A DNA stretch of 64,000 nt from SAR86 cluster bacterium SAR86E. GTDB lineage: Bacteria > Pseudomonadota > Gammaproteobacteria > Magnimaribacterales > D2472. Below the pieces are notes generated by a model. The model did no database searches. It saw only the letters and a program-made list of their open reading frames with translations, and was not told the origin of the DNA. Numbering within the stretch: the first letter of the stretch is position 1; every line of letters begins with the position of its first letter. The stretch covers positions 62,001-126,000 of the forward strand of contig AMWX01000012.1 of NCBI GenBank assembly GCA_000307935.1, read 5' to 3'. The translations under genes and the position numbers were made by a program. Positions 53,089-62,019 of the stretch are shown here, piece after piece.

Positions 53089-54207
53089 CTATTGCGAGTA
53101 GGTTACTCTAAGAATCACATTTGCTTTATCATCTGATATCAGCATACTTCCGTCATTTAAAACAAGAGGGGCTGAGGGTCTGCCAATTACCTTGTCATCC
53201 TGCAACCATCCTGTAATAAAATTGTGAGAGCCAATTACATTGCCGCTAGTATCTAGATCAACTCTTACAATCTTATACCCAACTTTTTCGCTTCTATTCC
53301 AAGAGCCATGCAAAGCAATAAAGAGATTATTTTTCATTGTTTCTGGAAACATCTCACCATCATAGAAATCTATACCAGTGGGAGCTACATGTGCACCAAG
53401 TTCATATATAGGATCAACAAATGTATATCCGGAATTAAGAGGGCCAAACTCTGGATCAAGCACATTGGATGCATGTTTGTAAGGATATCCAAAAAACTGA
53501 CCTTCTTGATCTAATCTATTCAGCTCACAGGATGGCGAGTCATCTCCTAGCCAATCCCTTCCATTATCAGTAAAAAAAAGTTTATTGCTTAATGGATGAA
53601 AATCAAATCCCACACTATTTCTAACACCTTTCGCAACAAATTCTATTTGACTATCTTTAAGTCTCAGGATGCTAGCATATTGTGGATTATCAGATAAACA
53701 AATATTGCATGGAGCTCCAACATTAAAATAAAGATTTCCATCCCTATCATGCATCAACCATTTCCAACCATGCCACTCATCATCAGGCAAATTTTCAACC
53801 ACGAGTATTTTTTGCGGGGAATCTGAAGAAGTTGAGTAACTTTGGATCCAATCTTCTATATTCTCAATTTTCCATATCTTGCTTATTTCAGAAAAATATA
53901 AATCTCCGTTAAATAAACTAAGTCCTGTTGAAAAAGTTAAATCATTGAGAATCAGTATTTTTTGATCAGCTTGGCCATTGTTATCAGTATCTTTTAAAGC
54001 AATTATTTGACCGCCTCTTTCTGCAACAAAAATAATGCCGTTAGAGCCTTCAACCATTTGCCTGGGGGAATCTAAACCCTCTGCAAATATTGAGATAGCA
54101 AATCCTTCACTGAGACTTAATTTATTCACATCAATAGCAAAAACAGGGTATGTGACTAAAACTATTAACAACGACGATAAATATTTTTTAATGTTAACTA
54201 TTTTCAT
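53089..54207 (-). CDS. PQQ-dependent sugar dehydrogenase-like beta-propeller (exported)
   Basis: The 372-residue protein has a signal peptide (IKKYLSSLLIVLVTYPVFA) and a beta-propeller. Its motifs are GLDSPRQMV, VRNSVGFDFHPLSNKLFFTDNGRD, and HVAPTGIDFYDGEMFP near 285 followed by ALHGSWNR. This is the soluble glucose/sorbosone dehydrogenase family. It would oxidise a sugar in the periplasm if PQQ is available. The exact substrate and redox partner are unknown. It overlaps the CapD-like gene by 14 bases and the Gfo/Idh gene by a few, so it is translated with the sugar operon, an odd place for an exported sugar oxidase. Confidence 0.86.
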   Translation of the reverse strand: MKIVNIKKYLSSLLIVLVTYPVFAIDVNKLSLSEGFAISIFAEGLDSPRQMVEGSNGIIFVAERGGQIIALKDTDNNGQADQKILILNDLTFSTGLSLFNGDLYFSEISKIWKIENIEDWIQSYSTSSDSPQKILVVENLPDDEWHGWKWLMHDRDGNLYFNVGAPCNICLSDNPQYASILRLKDSQIEFVAKGVRNSVGFDFHPLSNKLFFTDNGRDWLGDDSPSCELNRLDQEGQFFGYPYKHASNVLDPEFGPLNSGYTFVDPIYELGAHVAPTGIDFYDGEMFPETMKNNLFIALHGSWNRSEKVGYKIVRVDLDTSGNVIGSHNFITGWLQDDKVIGRPSAPLVLNDGSMLISDDKANVILRVTYSQ

Positions 54208-56101
54208 GAAAACCCTCTATGTGTATTTCTAATAAATCAATAATATCCTCTACATTATTTAATGAAATTGCATTCGACAATGAATCTAGTATTTCATTCA
54301 TTTGCTTGAGATCAGGAAAATTTTCTAAGGACTTAAAAATTTTTTTGTTTTGAGTAGGCATCTCTTCGCCAGAGATTAACAATTCTTCATACATTTTTTC
54401 ACCAGGCCTCAGTCCAATTTCAATAATTTCAATGCCCTCATCATCATGAGCAAGGGCAATATTTCTTCCTGAAAGATGAATTAGTTTTTGAGCAAGATCA
54501 TAAATCTTCATTTGTTCCCCCATATCAAGAATAAAAACCTCTCCACCGGTTGATAACTGGGAAGCTTGAAGAACAAGATTTGAGGCTTCAGGTATGGTCA
54601 TGAAATACCTTGTAACATCTCTATGCGTCACTGTAACTGGGCCACCCTGTGCAATTTGCTCAAGGAATAAAGGTATTACAGAACCAGATGAATTTAATAC
54701 ATTTCCAAATCTAACCATCGAAAATTTTGTAGAAGAAGATGAGGCATTCATTGATTGAATTACCATCTCAGCCATTCTTTTGGATGCTCCCATAACATTT
54801 GTTGGTCTGACAGCCTTGTCGGTTGAAATCATGACAAAAGATTTTGCTTTGCACTCTATTGCTAAGGAAGCAAGGTGATAGGTTCCAAGAATGTTATTTT
54901 CACATGCTTTAGTAATATTATTTATGTTCTCAACCAATGGAACATGTTTATAAGCAGCTGCATGGTAAATGCTATCTAGATTATATTTAATAAAAATTGA
55001 CTCTAGATTAGTCCTATCTTTTATATCAGCAAGTAAAGGCACTATTTCGGTTGTTAATTCTTTAGTTTCTTTTATTGCTATGCATTCTCGCTCAATTGTA
55101 AATAAATTAAACTCAGATAAATCCAACAAAATTAGGGTTTTTGGATTACTATCAAGCAACTGCCTTGAAATTTCAGACCCAATAGATCCACCGGCACCAG
55201 ATATGAGTATGTTGCTACCTTGCAAACTGCCAAGTACATTTTTTTCCACTCTTGCACGAGGCAGCAGATCATCAATAGATAGATTTTGAATATCAGTCAT
55301 TTTCTTTTGATCTGAAATTAATTCATGAAAAGATGGAACCGTCCTAACTGCTACTCTAATCTTCTCTAAGGAATGAATGATTTCTCTTCTTTTTTTGGTA
55401 TCTATACTGGGTATCGCAAGTAATACCTCCAAATTATGAAATTTATTTTTTAAAGCAATCAACTGCTTCATAGAACTAAGTATAGGAATATTATTTATTT
55501 GAGTATCTTTTAGATTTTTAGAATTATCAAAAAATGCAATTAATTTTCTTGACGGATCAAGCATTAAAGATTGAAATAATTCATTACCGGATGCTCCCGC
55601 CCCGTAGATTATGACTGGCTTGGCGTCTAAATTTATATTTCTTGGATATAAAAGATATTTTGCGATATCTCTAGATATATTCAGAAAAGCGTAAAAAACT
55701 GCCGATAACAAAAAACCTTGGAGTATCGCAATAGATAGAAAAGATGTGGAAATAATCGAAAACTGAAAAATATGCAGTAGCGACCATGAAAAACCAAAAA
55801 TCATAGACCCTGATATTGCCAATAGAATTGAATCTTTGGAGTCAAAAAATTTTATTAAAGATTTATAAAATCCAAGTAAATAAAGATAAGATATAGACAA
55901 AGAAATAGGAATTATAAATGACCTCCATTCTTTATAAAAAATACCTATTATGCTCTCAGAAAACTCTGAAGCAATAAATGTAGCCATTGGCGGACCAAAT
56001 ACAATCCAGCACACCAAAGCAATAATAAGATCATTGAGCAATACGATAAAAATCTTCTGCTTCCTTGAAAAGCTTTGAAAGAGTAAAGTCATCTTATTCA
56101 T
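54194..56101 (-). CDS. membrane nucleotide-sugar 4,6-dehydratase, WbpM/CapD family
   Basis: The 635-residue protein has four N-terminal membrane segments and a CoA-binding-like region (YGAGASGNELFQSL near 167). A C-terminal SDR follows, beginning NILISGAGGSIGSEISRQLL near 299. The usual YxxxK is MGASK in MISTDKAVRPTNVMGASKR, the Met-for-Tyr substitution seen in WbpM. The family converts UDP-GlcNAc to a 4-keto-6-deoxy sugar, the first step to deoxyaminohexoses in surface glycans. It overlaps the epimerase gene by 4 bases. Confidence 0.93.
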   Translation of the reverse strand: MNKMTLLFQSFSRKQKIFIVLLNDLIIALVCWIVFGPPMATFIASEFSESIIGIFYKEWRSFIIPISLSISYLYLLGFYKSLIKFFDSKDSILLAISGSMIFGFSWSLLHIFQFSIISTSFLSIAILQGFLLSAVFYAFLNISRDIAKYLLYPRNINLDAKPVIIYGAGASGNELFQSLMLDPSRKLIAFFDNSKNLKDTQINNIPILSSMKQLIALKNKFHNLEVLLAIPSIDTKKRREIIHSLEKIRVAVRTVPSFHELISDQKKMTDIQNLSIDDLLPRARVEKNVLGSLQGSNILISGAGGSIGSEISRQLLDSNPKTLILLDLSEFNLFTIERECIAIKETKELTTEIVPLLADIKDRTNLESIFIKYNLDSIYHAAAYKHVPLVENINNITKACENNILGTYHLASLAIECKAKSFVMISTDKAVRPTNVMGASKRMAEMVIQSMNASSSSTKFSMVRFGNVLNSSGSVIPLFLEQIAQGGPVTVTHRDVTRYFMTIPEASNLVLQASQLSTGGEVFILDMGEQMKIYDLAQKLIHLSGRNIALAHDDEGIEIIEIGLRPGEKMYEELLISGEEMPTQNKKIFKSLENFPDLKQMNEILDSLSNAISLNNVEDIIDLLEIHIEGFHENS

Positions 56102-56982
56102 TTGAACTTATTTGATATGCATTCTGATGTTGTATTAAGTTTAACACTCAATTCAGCTGTAATCTTGGAGTTATCAACCTGAAAATTACCATAAAGCTTG
56201 AGCAAAATATTTCTAAAAATTGGAATTGTTTTAAAGAAAAAAAATATAATATTAGGAATTAAAAATATTTTTTTTGACCCACCTGCGCGGAGCAATTCAT
56301 TCAGTGAGATATGTCCATGATCAGCTAAATTATAAATAGAATTATGACTAATTAATTGTGGTTTCTGTAATATTTTCAGAGTCATTTCTTCAATATTTTC
56401 AGATGATATAAAACTTCTTTTATTTTTATTTCCTTGAACAAATGACACTAAGGGGATTTTCTTGCTGAGTGAGATTAATTTACCAATATTTGATTTTGTT
56501 GAATAATTTAAAACTGGAGGCAATCTTAAGATCAAAAAATTTAGCTTGCTCTCTCTTGATCTATCCATCACTAAATCCTCACAAAGTTTTTTTGCCCTTC
56601 CATATGAGCAATTTGGTATGGCGGGAGAGAGTTCATCTAGTATTGAATATTTATATGAGTTATCTCCATAAACTTTTGTCGTGCTATAAAAAATTAAGTT
56701 AGTGCAATTCATAGTTGGGAGGCAATCAAGCACCGCATTAGTAAGTTCAATTTCCTTGAAAATATTTTCCTCTGTAATATTTTCATTTAAAGATGCTAAA
56801 TGAAAAAAAATATCTATTTTTCTTGATATCTTTTGTTTAACGAGATCATTGAATGAAAAAGAGGAATAATTATCTGGGACAAGCGATGATGAGATTCTTA
56901 TAACATCATGGCCTTGAGCTTCAATAAATTTTGTGAGGTCTTTACCCAAAGAACCACTTGCACCAGATACAGCAATAATCAT
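56098..56982 (-). CDS. NAD-dependent epimerase/dehydratase (extended SDR)
   Basis: The 294-residue protein begins with the Rossmann motif VSGASGSLGKDL and has the active-site YGRAK (YxxxK) in CSYGRAKKLCEDL near residue 135. A Thr/Ser-Thr upstream (YSTTKVYG) supplies the SDR triad. It should reduce or epimerise a nucleotide sugar, acting with the following CapD-like dehydratase, in whose gene its stop overlaps (ATGA). It is the first gene of the minus-strand sugar operon and is divergent from the phosphoglycosyl transferase across 39 bases. Confidence 0.86.
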   Translation of the reverse strand: MIIAVSGASGSLGKDLTKFIEAQGHDVIRISSSLVPDNYSSFSFNDLVKQKISRKIDIFFHLASLNENITEENIFKEIELTNAVLDCLPTMNCTNLIFYSTTKVYGDNSYKYSILDELSPAIPNCSYGRAKKLCEDLVMDRSRESKLNFLILRLPPVLNYSTKSNIGKLISLSKKIPLVSFVQGNKNKRSFISSENIEEMTLKILQKPQLISHNSIYNLADHGHISLNELLRAGGSKKIFLIPNIIFFFFKTIPIFRNILLKLYGNFQVDNSKITAELSVKLNTTSECISNKFK

Positions 56983-57021
56983 AATAATAATTTAAAATTA
57001 TATTTTAACTGCAAGCACATC

Positions 57022-57594
57022 ATGATAGTAGCCCTAAGAAATACCATTTGCATTTTTGGATTAATACTTATATCTCCAATTTTGCTAATTTCAGCAATTT
57101 TTATAATTATAGAAGATGGATATCCACCTTTTTTTATACAAGAAAGATTAGGTATAAATGAAAAAATTTTTTCTATGTATAAAATTAGAACAATGAAAAA
57201 ACAGACGCCTCAGGATGGAACTCATAATGTAAATGAAAAATATCTCTTATCAGTAGGTAAACTAATTCGGAAACTAAAGTTAGATGAATTTCCTCAAATA
57301 GTAAATGTGATAAGAGGTGATATTAATTTAATAGGTCCTCGTCCAGGACTCATTATGCAGGAAGCACTTAAAGCAGAAAGAGTTAAGAAATATATTTATT
57401 CTGTAAAACCTGGGATCACTGGATTGGCGCAATCAACAGGGTTTGATATGAGTGATCCTAAAAAATTAGCTCAAGTAGATGAAATTTACATTAAAAACAA
57501 ATCACCCAAGCTTATGATATTAATTTTTATGGCAACATTTTTTAAAATGCCGCGTGAGATTTTAAAAAGACAACTTAAACTCGATGAGATATGA
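57022..57594 (+). CDS. monotopic phosphoglycosyl transferase (bacterial sugar transferase)
   Basis: The protein is 190 residues from the ATG at 57022; an earlier ATG at 56908 would run through the divergent epimerase gene. It has one N-terminal hydrophobic re-entrant helix (CIFGLILISPILLIS). The signature follows: PPFFIQERLG, MYKIRTM near 54 and DEFPQIVNVIRGDINLIGPRPGL near 94. These are the PglC/WcaJ-type features of PF02397. It moves a sugar phosphate from a nucleotide sugar to undecaprenyl phosphate, starting a surface glycan. The dehydratase at 54194 would supply the sugar. It overlaps the next gene by 4 bases. Confidence 0.91.
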   Translation: MIVALRNTICIFGLILISPILLISAIFIIIEDGYPPFFIQERLGINEKIFSMYKIRTMKKQTPQDGTHNVNEKYLLSVGKLIRKLKLDEFPQIVNVIRGDINLIGPRPGLIMQEALKAERVKKYIYSVKPGITGLAQSTGFDMSDPKKLAQVDEIYIKNKSPKLMILIFMATFFKMPREILKRQLKLDEI

Positions 57595-58019
57595 AAATTT
57601 TAAAAGGGATTTTTCGTCAATCAAGAAATTCTAATCCCCTCAAGAATAGACAATTAGTTGATCCAGCTCTTTTCCTGCTGTATGAAATCTCTAAAAGCGA
57701 TGGTTCTATTGATGATGAAGAGCGCAAAATAATTAAAATGTTGATTAAAGAAAACCTTGCTACTGATCAGTCTGAGGAATCAACTTTGACTCTGCTAGCA
57801 AAACTATCTGAAGAAAGCTCATCCCTTTATCCCACTATCAAAGAGGTTAACGAAAGTTATAACAAAGAAAAAAAGATTAGATTACTATCGATGTTGATGG
57901 CTTTGATTGTCTCAGATGGTCAAGTGAAGCCTGAGGAAGAAGCTCTTTTTTTTAAAATTGCTGAGTTGATAAAAATAAAACGTACCTTAGCCAATAAAAT
58001 TAGGCTGGAGAATTCTTAG
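57591..58019 (+). CDS. TerB-like small acidic helical protein
   Basis: The 142-residue protein is rich in charged residues. It contains two copies of the TerB-like pattern: SKSDGSIDDEERKIIKMLI near residues 35-52 and VSDGQVKPEEEALFFKI near 106-122, each an acidic loop followed by a helix. TerB-family proteins are small helical, metal-binding domains of uncertain function. It starts inside the stop codon of the phosphoglycosyl transferase gene (ATGA) and ends convergent with the DUF3604 gene by 4 bases, so it is probably cotranscribed with the transferase. Its role is unknown. Confidence 0.7.
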   Translation: MKILKGIFRQSRNSNPLKNRQLVDPALFLLYEISKSDGSIDDEERKIIKMLIKENLATDQSEESTLTLLAKLSEESSSLYPTIKEVNESYNKEKKIRLLSMLMALIVSDGQVKPEEEALFFKIAELIKIKRTLANKIRLENS

Positions 58020-60175
58020 GGTTTATTTATATAGATTGGTGATGACCATGCCCTTTCATTTACCATTGATAGACAATTATCATTTAACTCAGTTCTAAAG
58101 CTGCCTTTGCAAAGTTTAAAATCTTCTCTTGCAGTTAATAAAGAGCCATTAATTGCGAGCGTTTCTTCTTGAATGGCGCGAACATAATAAATACTGTCTC
58201 GATTGTAGCTCTCATCTTCAAATCGAACAGTGCACTCTTCAGCGTTATTGCAAGGAATAACTTTCCATGGGTCTTGAATCAAAGAAGAAATAGCTTCACC
58301 GGGGTATGATTGAGGAGTAATTTTTATAACTTCTATTTGTTTAATAGTATGCCGTTCATTACTTGGGTTGTAACACTCTCCAGCACAAAGATACTCCAGT
58401 CTCTCAGAAGACAGCGCATCAATTGATTCGCCTGAGCATCCTGGATTTTGTTTGAAGCTACCTGCAGCTTTAACTTCAAAAGATGGATTTTGGCTCATTT
58501 TAATCTCAGAGCCCATTGGAATTTTACCAACAGGAGAGTTAGTTAAATCAAACCATAATAATATTCTAGGCCCGCTAGTACCGTAAACATTTTTATTCTT
58601 TAATGCAGACCAAATTTGGTCTCTTCCTCTTCCCTCAGAATGGACAGCAAGAATCCCGCCTGGATATACAAAGCTTGATACTCTTTCACTATCAGGCTGA
58701 CTTTCGCCAGGTATAATTTTAGGAATTTCAGGAAAATTAGGATCCTCGGCTTTATTAGAATACTCCCAAAATTTAGATTTTACTCCGGTAGCAAAAGTCA
58801 TTTTACGCCTTTCATACTGTTTATAGCCTGTACCAGGCCTTGCAGTATGATCATCGGTTGACGCTATAAAACCAAAGTTATATCTCTTTGGATTATCTTG
58901 TGATTCATTAAAATTAGAGATAGCTAATGCATATTGTGCTGATTGCTTTGGTCTATAATTAAAAGCTGGCTTAAAACAATCTGTACACTGATCGCAGTTA
59001 AGCCATTCTTCTGGTTTGGCTTCTGGAAAAACCATATTAGTATATGGTCCACCAAGTAACGTATATTGCTTAGCAAGTTCAACTCTTGCATCACATTCTT
59101 CATTTGAGAGACCATCGCATCTCTGTTTTTGTATTTCACCAGCCTGCCAACAGCAGGGTAAAAAATCATCAGTAGGTTCAGGGCAGCTCATATTATTGGT
59201 TTGAGAAAAGTTAACCGAAGAAATATCTCGATATTCTTCACTATTCCCGTGACCTGACATAATTTCTAATAGTATCTGTTTGTTCGAATCATGTCCTTCG
59301 AAATTTAAACGGTTATTCCATGATGTTCCTAAAGGGACGTGAAATCCCCATGATTGACCATGGGGGATGACTATGCTGTCAGAATCCCATTCATCAAGCT
59401 TATTAAAAAGATCTCGCGGCGTTTTTGCATATTCATAACAATCAATAGGTAGCTCTTTTGATGCAATACCCTCCTCGCAGAAAGGCACGTTTCTTACAGT
59501 ATTCAATAGCCAGTCTAAATCTGAGTATCTCTTAAAGTTTAATAAATCAAGCCATCTAGCATTTACAGCCTGTTGAGTAGTATCAAATACTCCCAGACCT
59601 GAATCAGGGGTTCTAGAACCAATGGGTCTAGCAGGTAAATCTTGAATGTCTTTAAAGATTACATTTCTATGACCCCAATGATTATCTTTTGTTGTGCCAA
59701 TCTGTGTCCACTCCCACCCAGGAAATACAACCAAATCATTTGTTACAGGGTCGCTATTTGAAATATTGCATTGCTTAACAATTTCTTTTTGTTCTCGCCA
59801 ATGATCTGGAGTCAGACTTTCTGCATGATCATTAAAACTAAAAAAATCTAAATTCGCACAATACCTGGCAAAATCACATGCCATAGAGCTGTCATGAATA
59901 CCTTGAAGACCCATCATGGGTAATTCTAAAGTAAATGCATCAATTGAATATGTTGTATGAACATGTAAGTCACCAAATAAAATTTGCGACCTATCATCAG
60001 CATTTGATCCTAGTAACTTATCTTTAGTTTTAAAAAATTTCAGGTCTTGTTCATAGATTGCTTCTGAAGACCGAGGAGACCCCTCAATTGTTCCGGGGTC
60101 GACATCAGATCCACAACTAAATAAAAAGCTAATTATAAAAAATAAAAAAAGAATCTTTTTTTGGATGAGGATCAT
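58016..60175 (-). CDS. DUF3604 lipoprotein (PHP-like metal-dependent domain)
   Basis: The 719-residue protein has a lipoprotein signal (LFFIISFLFSC, lipidated Cys near residue 21). The DUF3604 region opens with FGDLHVHTTYSIDAFT near 68. Other conserved blocks are FFSFNDHAESLTPDHW near 112, FPGWEWTQ, IASTDDHTARPGTGY near 440 and GILAVHSEGRGRDQIWSALKNK near 500. The repeated His/Asp motifs resemble PHP-fold metal centres. The family is common in marine bacteria, and its substrate is unestablished. It is placed one base after an exported carboxylesterase gene, so it may act on the same class of ester or phosphorylated compound. Confidence 0.85.
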   Translation of the reverse strand: MILIQKKILFLFFIISFLFSCGSDVDPGTIEGSPRSSEAIYEQDLKFFKTKDKLLGSNADDRSQILFGDLHVHTTYSIDAFTLELPMMGLQGIHDSSMACDFARYCANLDFFSFNDHAESLTPDHWREQKEIVKQCNISNSDPVTNDLVVFPGWEWTQIGTTKDNHWGHRNVIFKDIQDLPARPIGSRTPDSGLGVFDTTQQAVNARWLDLLNFKRYSDLDWLLNTVRNVPFCEEGIASKELPIDCYEYAKTPRDLFNKLDEWDSDSIVIPHGQSWGFHVPLGTSWNNRLNFEGHDSNKQILLEIMSGHGNSEEYRDISSVNFSQTNNMSCPEPTDDFLPCCWQAGEIQKQRCDGLSNEECDARVELAKQYTLLGGPYTNMVFPEAKPEEWLNCDQCTDCFKPAFNYRPKQSAQYALAISNFNESQDNPKRYNFGFIASTDDHTARPGTGYKQYERRKMTFATGVKSKFWEYSNKAEDPNFPEIPKIIPGESQPDSERVSSFVYPGGILAVHSEGRGRDQIWSALKNKNVYGTSGPRILLWFDLTNSPVGKIPMGSEIKMSQNPSFEVKAAGSFKQNPGCSGESIDALSSERLEYLCAGECYNPSNERHTIKQIEVIKITPQSYPGEAISSLIQDPWKVIPCNNAEECTVRFEDESYNRDSIYYVRAIQEETLAINGSLLTAREDFKLCKGSFRTELNDNCLSMVNERAWSSPIYINKP

Positions 60176-62019
60176 TAGTAAACAGTCGCTGAACCGTATT
60201 CCTCAATTAGATCAGTTTCTATTTTTTTACGTTCGAGGTCCATATCGAATTGTTTGCAGGCACCCTGATTCCATTTCGCAAATGCTTTTTCAGAGTAATC
60301 TCCAATATTAAAAAATGTTTCTTGAACTAATAAACATTTTTCTAATAATGTTCCCACTGGTGAAAGTCGAACATTTTCGGTGATATATTCGAGAGACAAC
60401 ATCTCTTTATCTATAGATAAATATTCATCTGAATCAAGCTTCATAAAGGACCTATCCTTGGAGTTAAAGTTTTTCCATTCCTCAGTTTTACCAGTTATTG
60501 GAACACCATTTTTTGCAAATGATGTCCAAGTCAGCATCATTGTTTCTGTCATTTGATCTCTTAATTCTCCCCTGGGATAGACGAATCGTCCAATTGGGCC
60601 AAACTTAAAGTCGCCAGTAATAAAAGAGATTTCGAATCCATGAGCTGCTCCTATTAAGTTAGGAAAATCTGCAAAGTATGACGAGATTTGATCGTCCCAA
60701 TCAAATCTGTATGCATACAAAGAAGTATAGCCAGCTTTTTCCAACTCCATTAATGGCTCATCAACGCCCCTTAGCTTCCATCCTTGCGAACGAGTTTTCA
60801 CCCAGAGTTTATATAAATCTTCTCTCTTGAATGTAATTTTTGGAATGGGCACAAGTTTTGTTAAGGGGTATGAAGCATTCACAAAATATCTATTTGAACC
60901 CAACCAAAGAGAGAGCTCGTCTTTATTTGATCCTGCTATAACTGGAATATTATTTTTTTCTGCAGAAGCAGCTAACCCAGCACTCACTCCATCAATATGA
61001 GTTGCTATTCCATCTCTTGTTAGGAGCGGCAATCGATCATAAGTATCTTTTGAAAGTTTTTCATAGATCTCCAAAAGAGCTTTTCCATCAATGGATCTCA
61101 AATAACGCTGATATTCTTCTGCATATTTATTGGGATCATTGTTAAAAAGATTTTTTATACTTCCATATCCAGATAAGTCGTAACTGGAAAGCACTGGATC
61201 AGAACCTAATCGATTTACTATTGCGCCTTTTTGATTTATGCCAATTGCCTCTTCCTTTGTAAAACTGGTTGTATAGCCTGATTGAGAGATTGCCTTGTGA
61301 AAGAGCCCATTTCCCATAGGGGAAGCAAGCAAGGACAGTACATTATTTCCTCCAGCTGACTCTCCAAAAATTGTTATATTATTTGGATCTCCACCAAAAT
61401 TTTGTATGTTAGCTCGCACCCATTTTAGCGCCTCCATAATATCGAGGGTTCCAAAATTAGAGGTTTTGTCAATTCCATTTTGTAGACCCTGTATAGCAGG
61501 ATGGGTGAACCAACCCATCGGGCCTAAACGATAATTAATTGTTACAACGAGAACCTCATGCTCACGAATGAGCTCTGAAAAATCATAGTAGTCTTTTACT
61601 CCAGATGTATTGCCGCCACCGTGTATCCAAAACATTACGGGAAGCCTTCGATTTAAATTATTTAAAGGAGCTCTTATATCTAAGTACAAGCAATCCTCTT
61701 GCCCGACAATTCCCTTGCCCTGTATTCCTGCATAAATACTCGCTTCTTGCAGGCAACCATTGCCATCTTGAGGTTGAATATTTGATTCAGGAGATATTAA
61801 AGCTCTAGGAGCCTTCCAGCGAAGATCTCCTTCAGGAGGAATGGCGTAAGGAATGTCCTCCCATGTAACAACATTTTTATTTAACTTTCCCTGAGATACT
61901 CCAGATGAAGTAGTAATCGTTAACATACTTCCTTGTTGAATAGGGCTCATGCAAGATCCTAAGGCAAATAGAAAGGATAAGGTTATTAAAAAATTTTTAT
62001 AAATTATTTTTTGATTCAT
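60175..62019 (-). CDS. type-B carboxylesterase, lipoprotein
   Basis: The 614-residue protein begins with a lipoprotein signal (LITLSFLFALGSC). It has the type-B carboxylesterase features: EDCLYLDIRAP near 107, oxyanion hole WIHGGGNTSG near 130, and the nucleophile Ser in FGESAGGNNV near 214. An Asp/Glu lies in SNKDELSLW near 360 and a His in GAAHGFEISF near 450. It hydrolyses a carboxylic ester, probably at the periplasmic or outer-membrane face. It overlaps the second esterase by 23 bases and DUF3604 by one. It is about 100 residues longer than the neighbouring homologue. Confidence 0.88.
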   Translation of the reverse strand: MNQKIIYKNFLITLSFLFALGSCMSPIQQGSMLTITTSSGVSQGKLNKNVVTWEDIPYAIPPEGDLRWKAPRALISPESNIQPQDGNGCLQEASIYAGIQGKGIVGQEDCLYLDIRAPLNNLNRRLPVMFWIHGGGNTSGVKDYYDFSELIREHEVLVVTINYRLGPMGWFTHPAIQGLQNGIDKTSNFGTLDIMEALKWVRANIQNFGGDPNNITIFGESAGGNNVLSLLASPMGNGLFHKAISQSGYTTSFTKEEAIGINQKGAIVNRLGSDPVLSSYDLSGYGSIKNLFNNDPNKYAEEYQRYLRSIDGKALLEIYEKLSKDTYDRLPLLTRDGIATHIDGVSAGLAASAEKNNIPVIAGSNKDELSLWLGSNRYFVNASYPLTKLVPIPKITFKREDLYKLWVKTRSQGWKLRGVDEPLMELEKAGYTSLYAYRFDWDDQISSYFADFPNLIGAAHGFEISFITGDFKFGPIGRFVYPRGELRDQMTETMMLTWTSFAKNGVPITGKTEEWKNFNSKDRSFMKLDSDEYLSIDKEMLSLEYITENVRLSPVGTLLEKCLLVQETFFNIGDYSEKAFAKWNQGACKQFDMDLERKKIETDLIEEYGSATVY

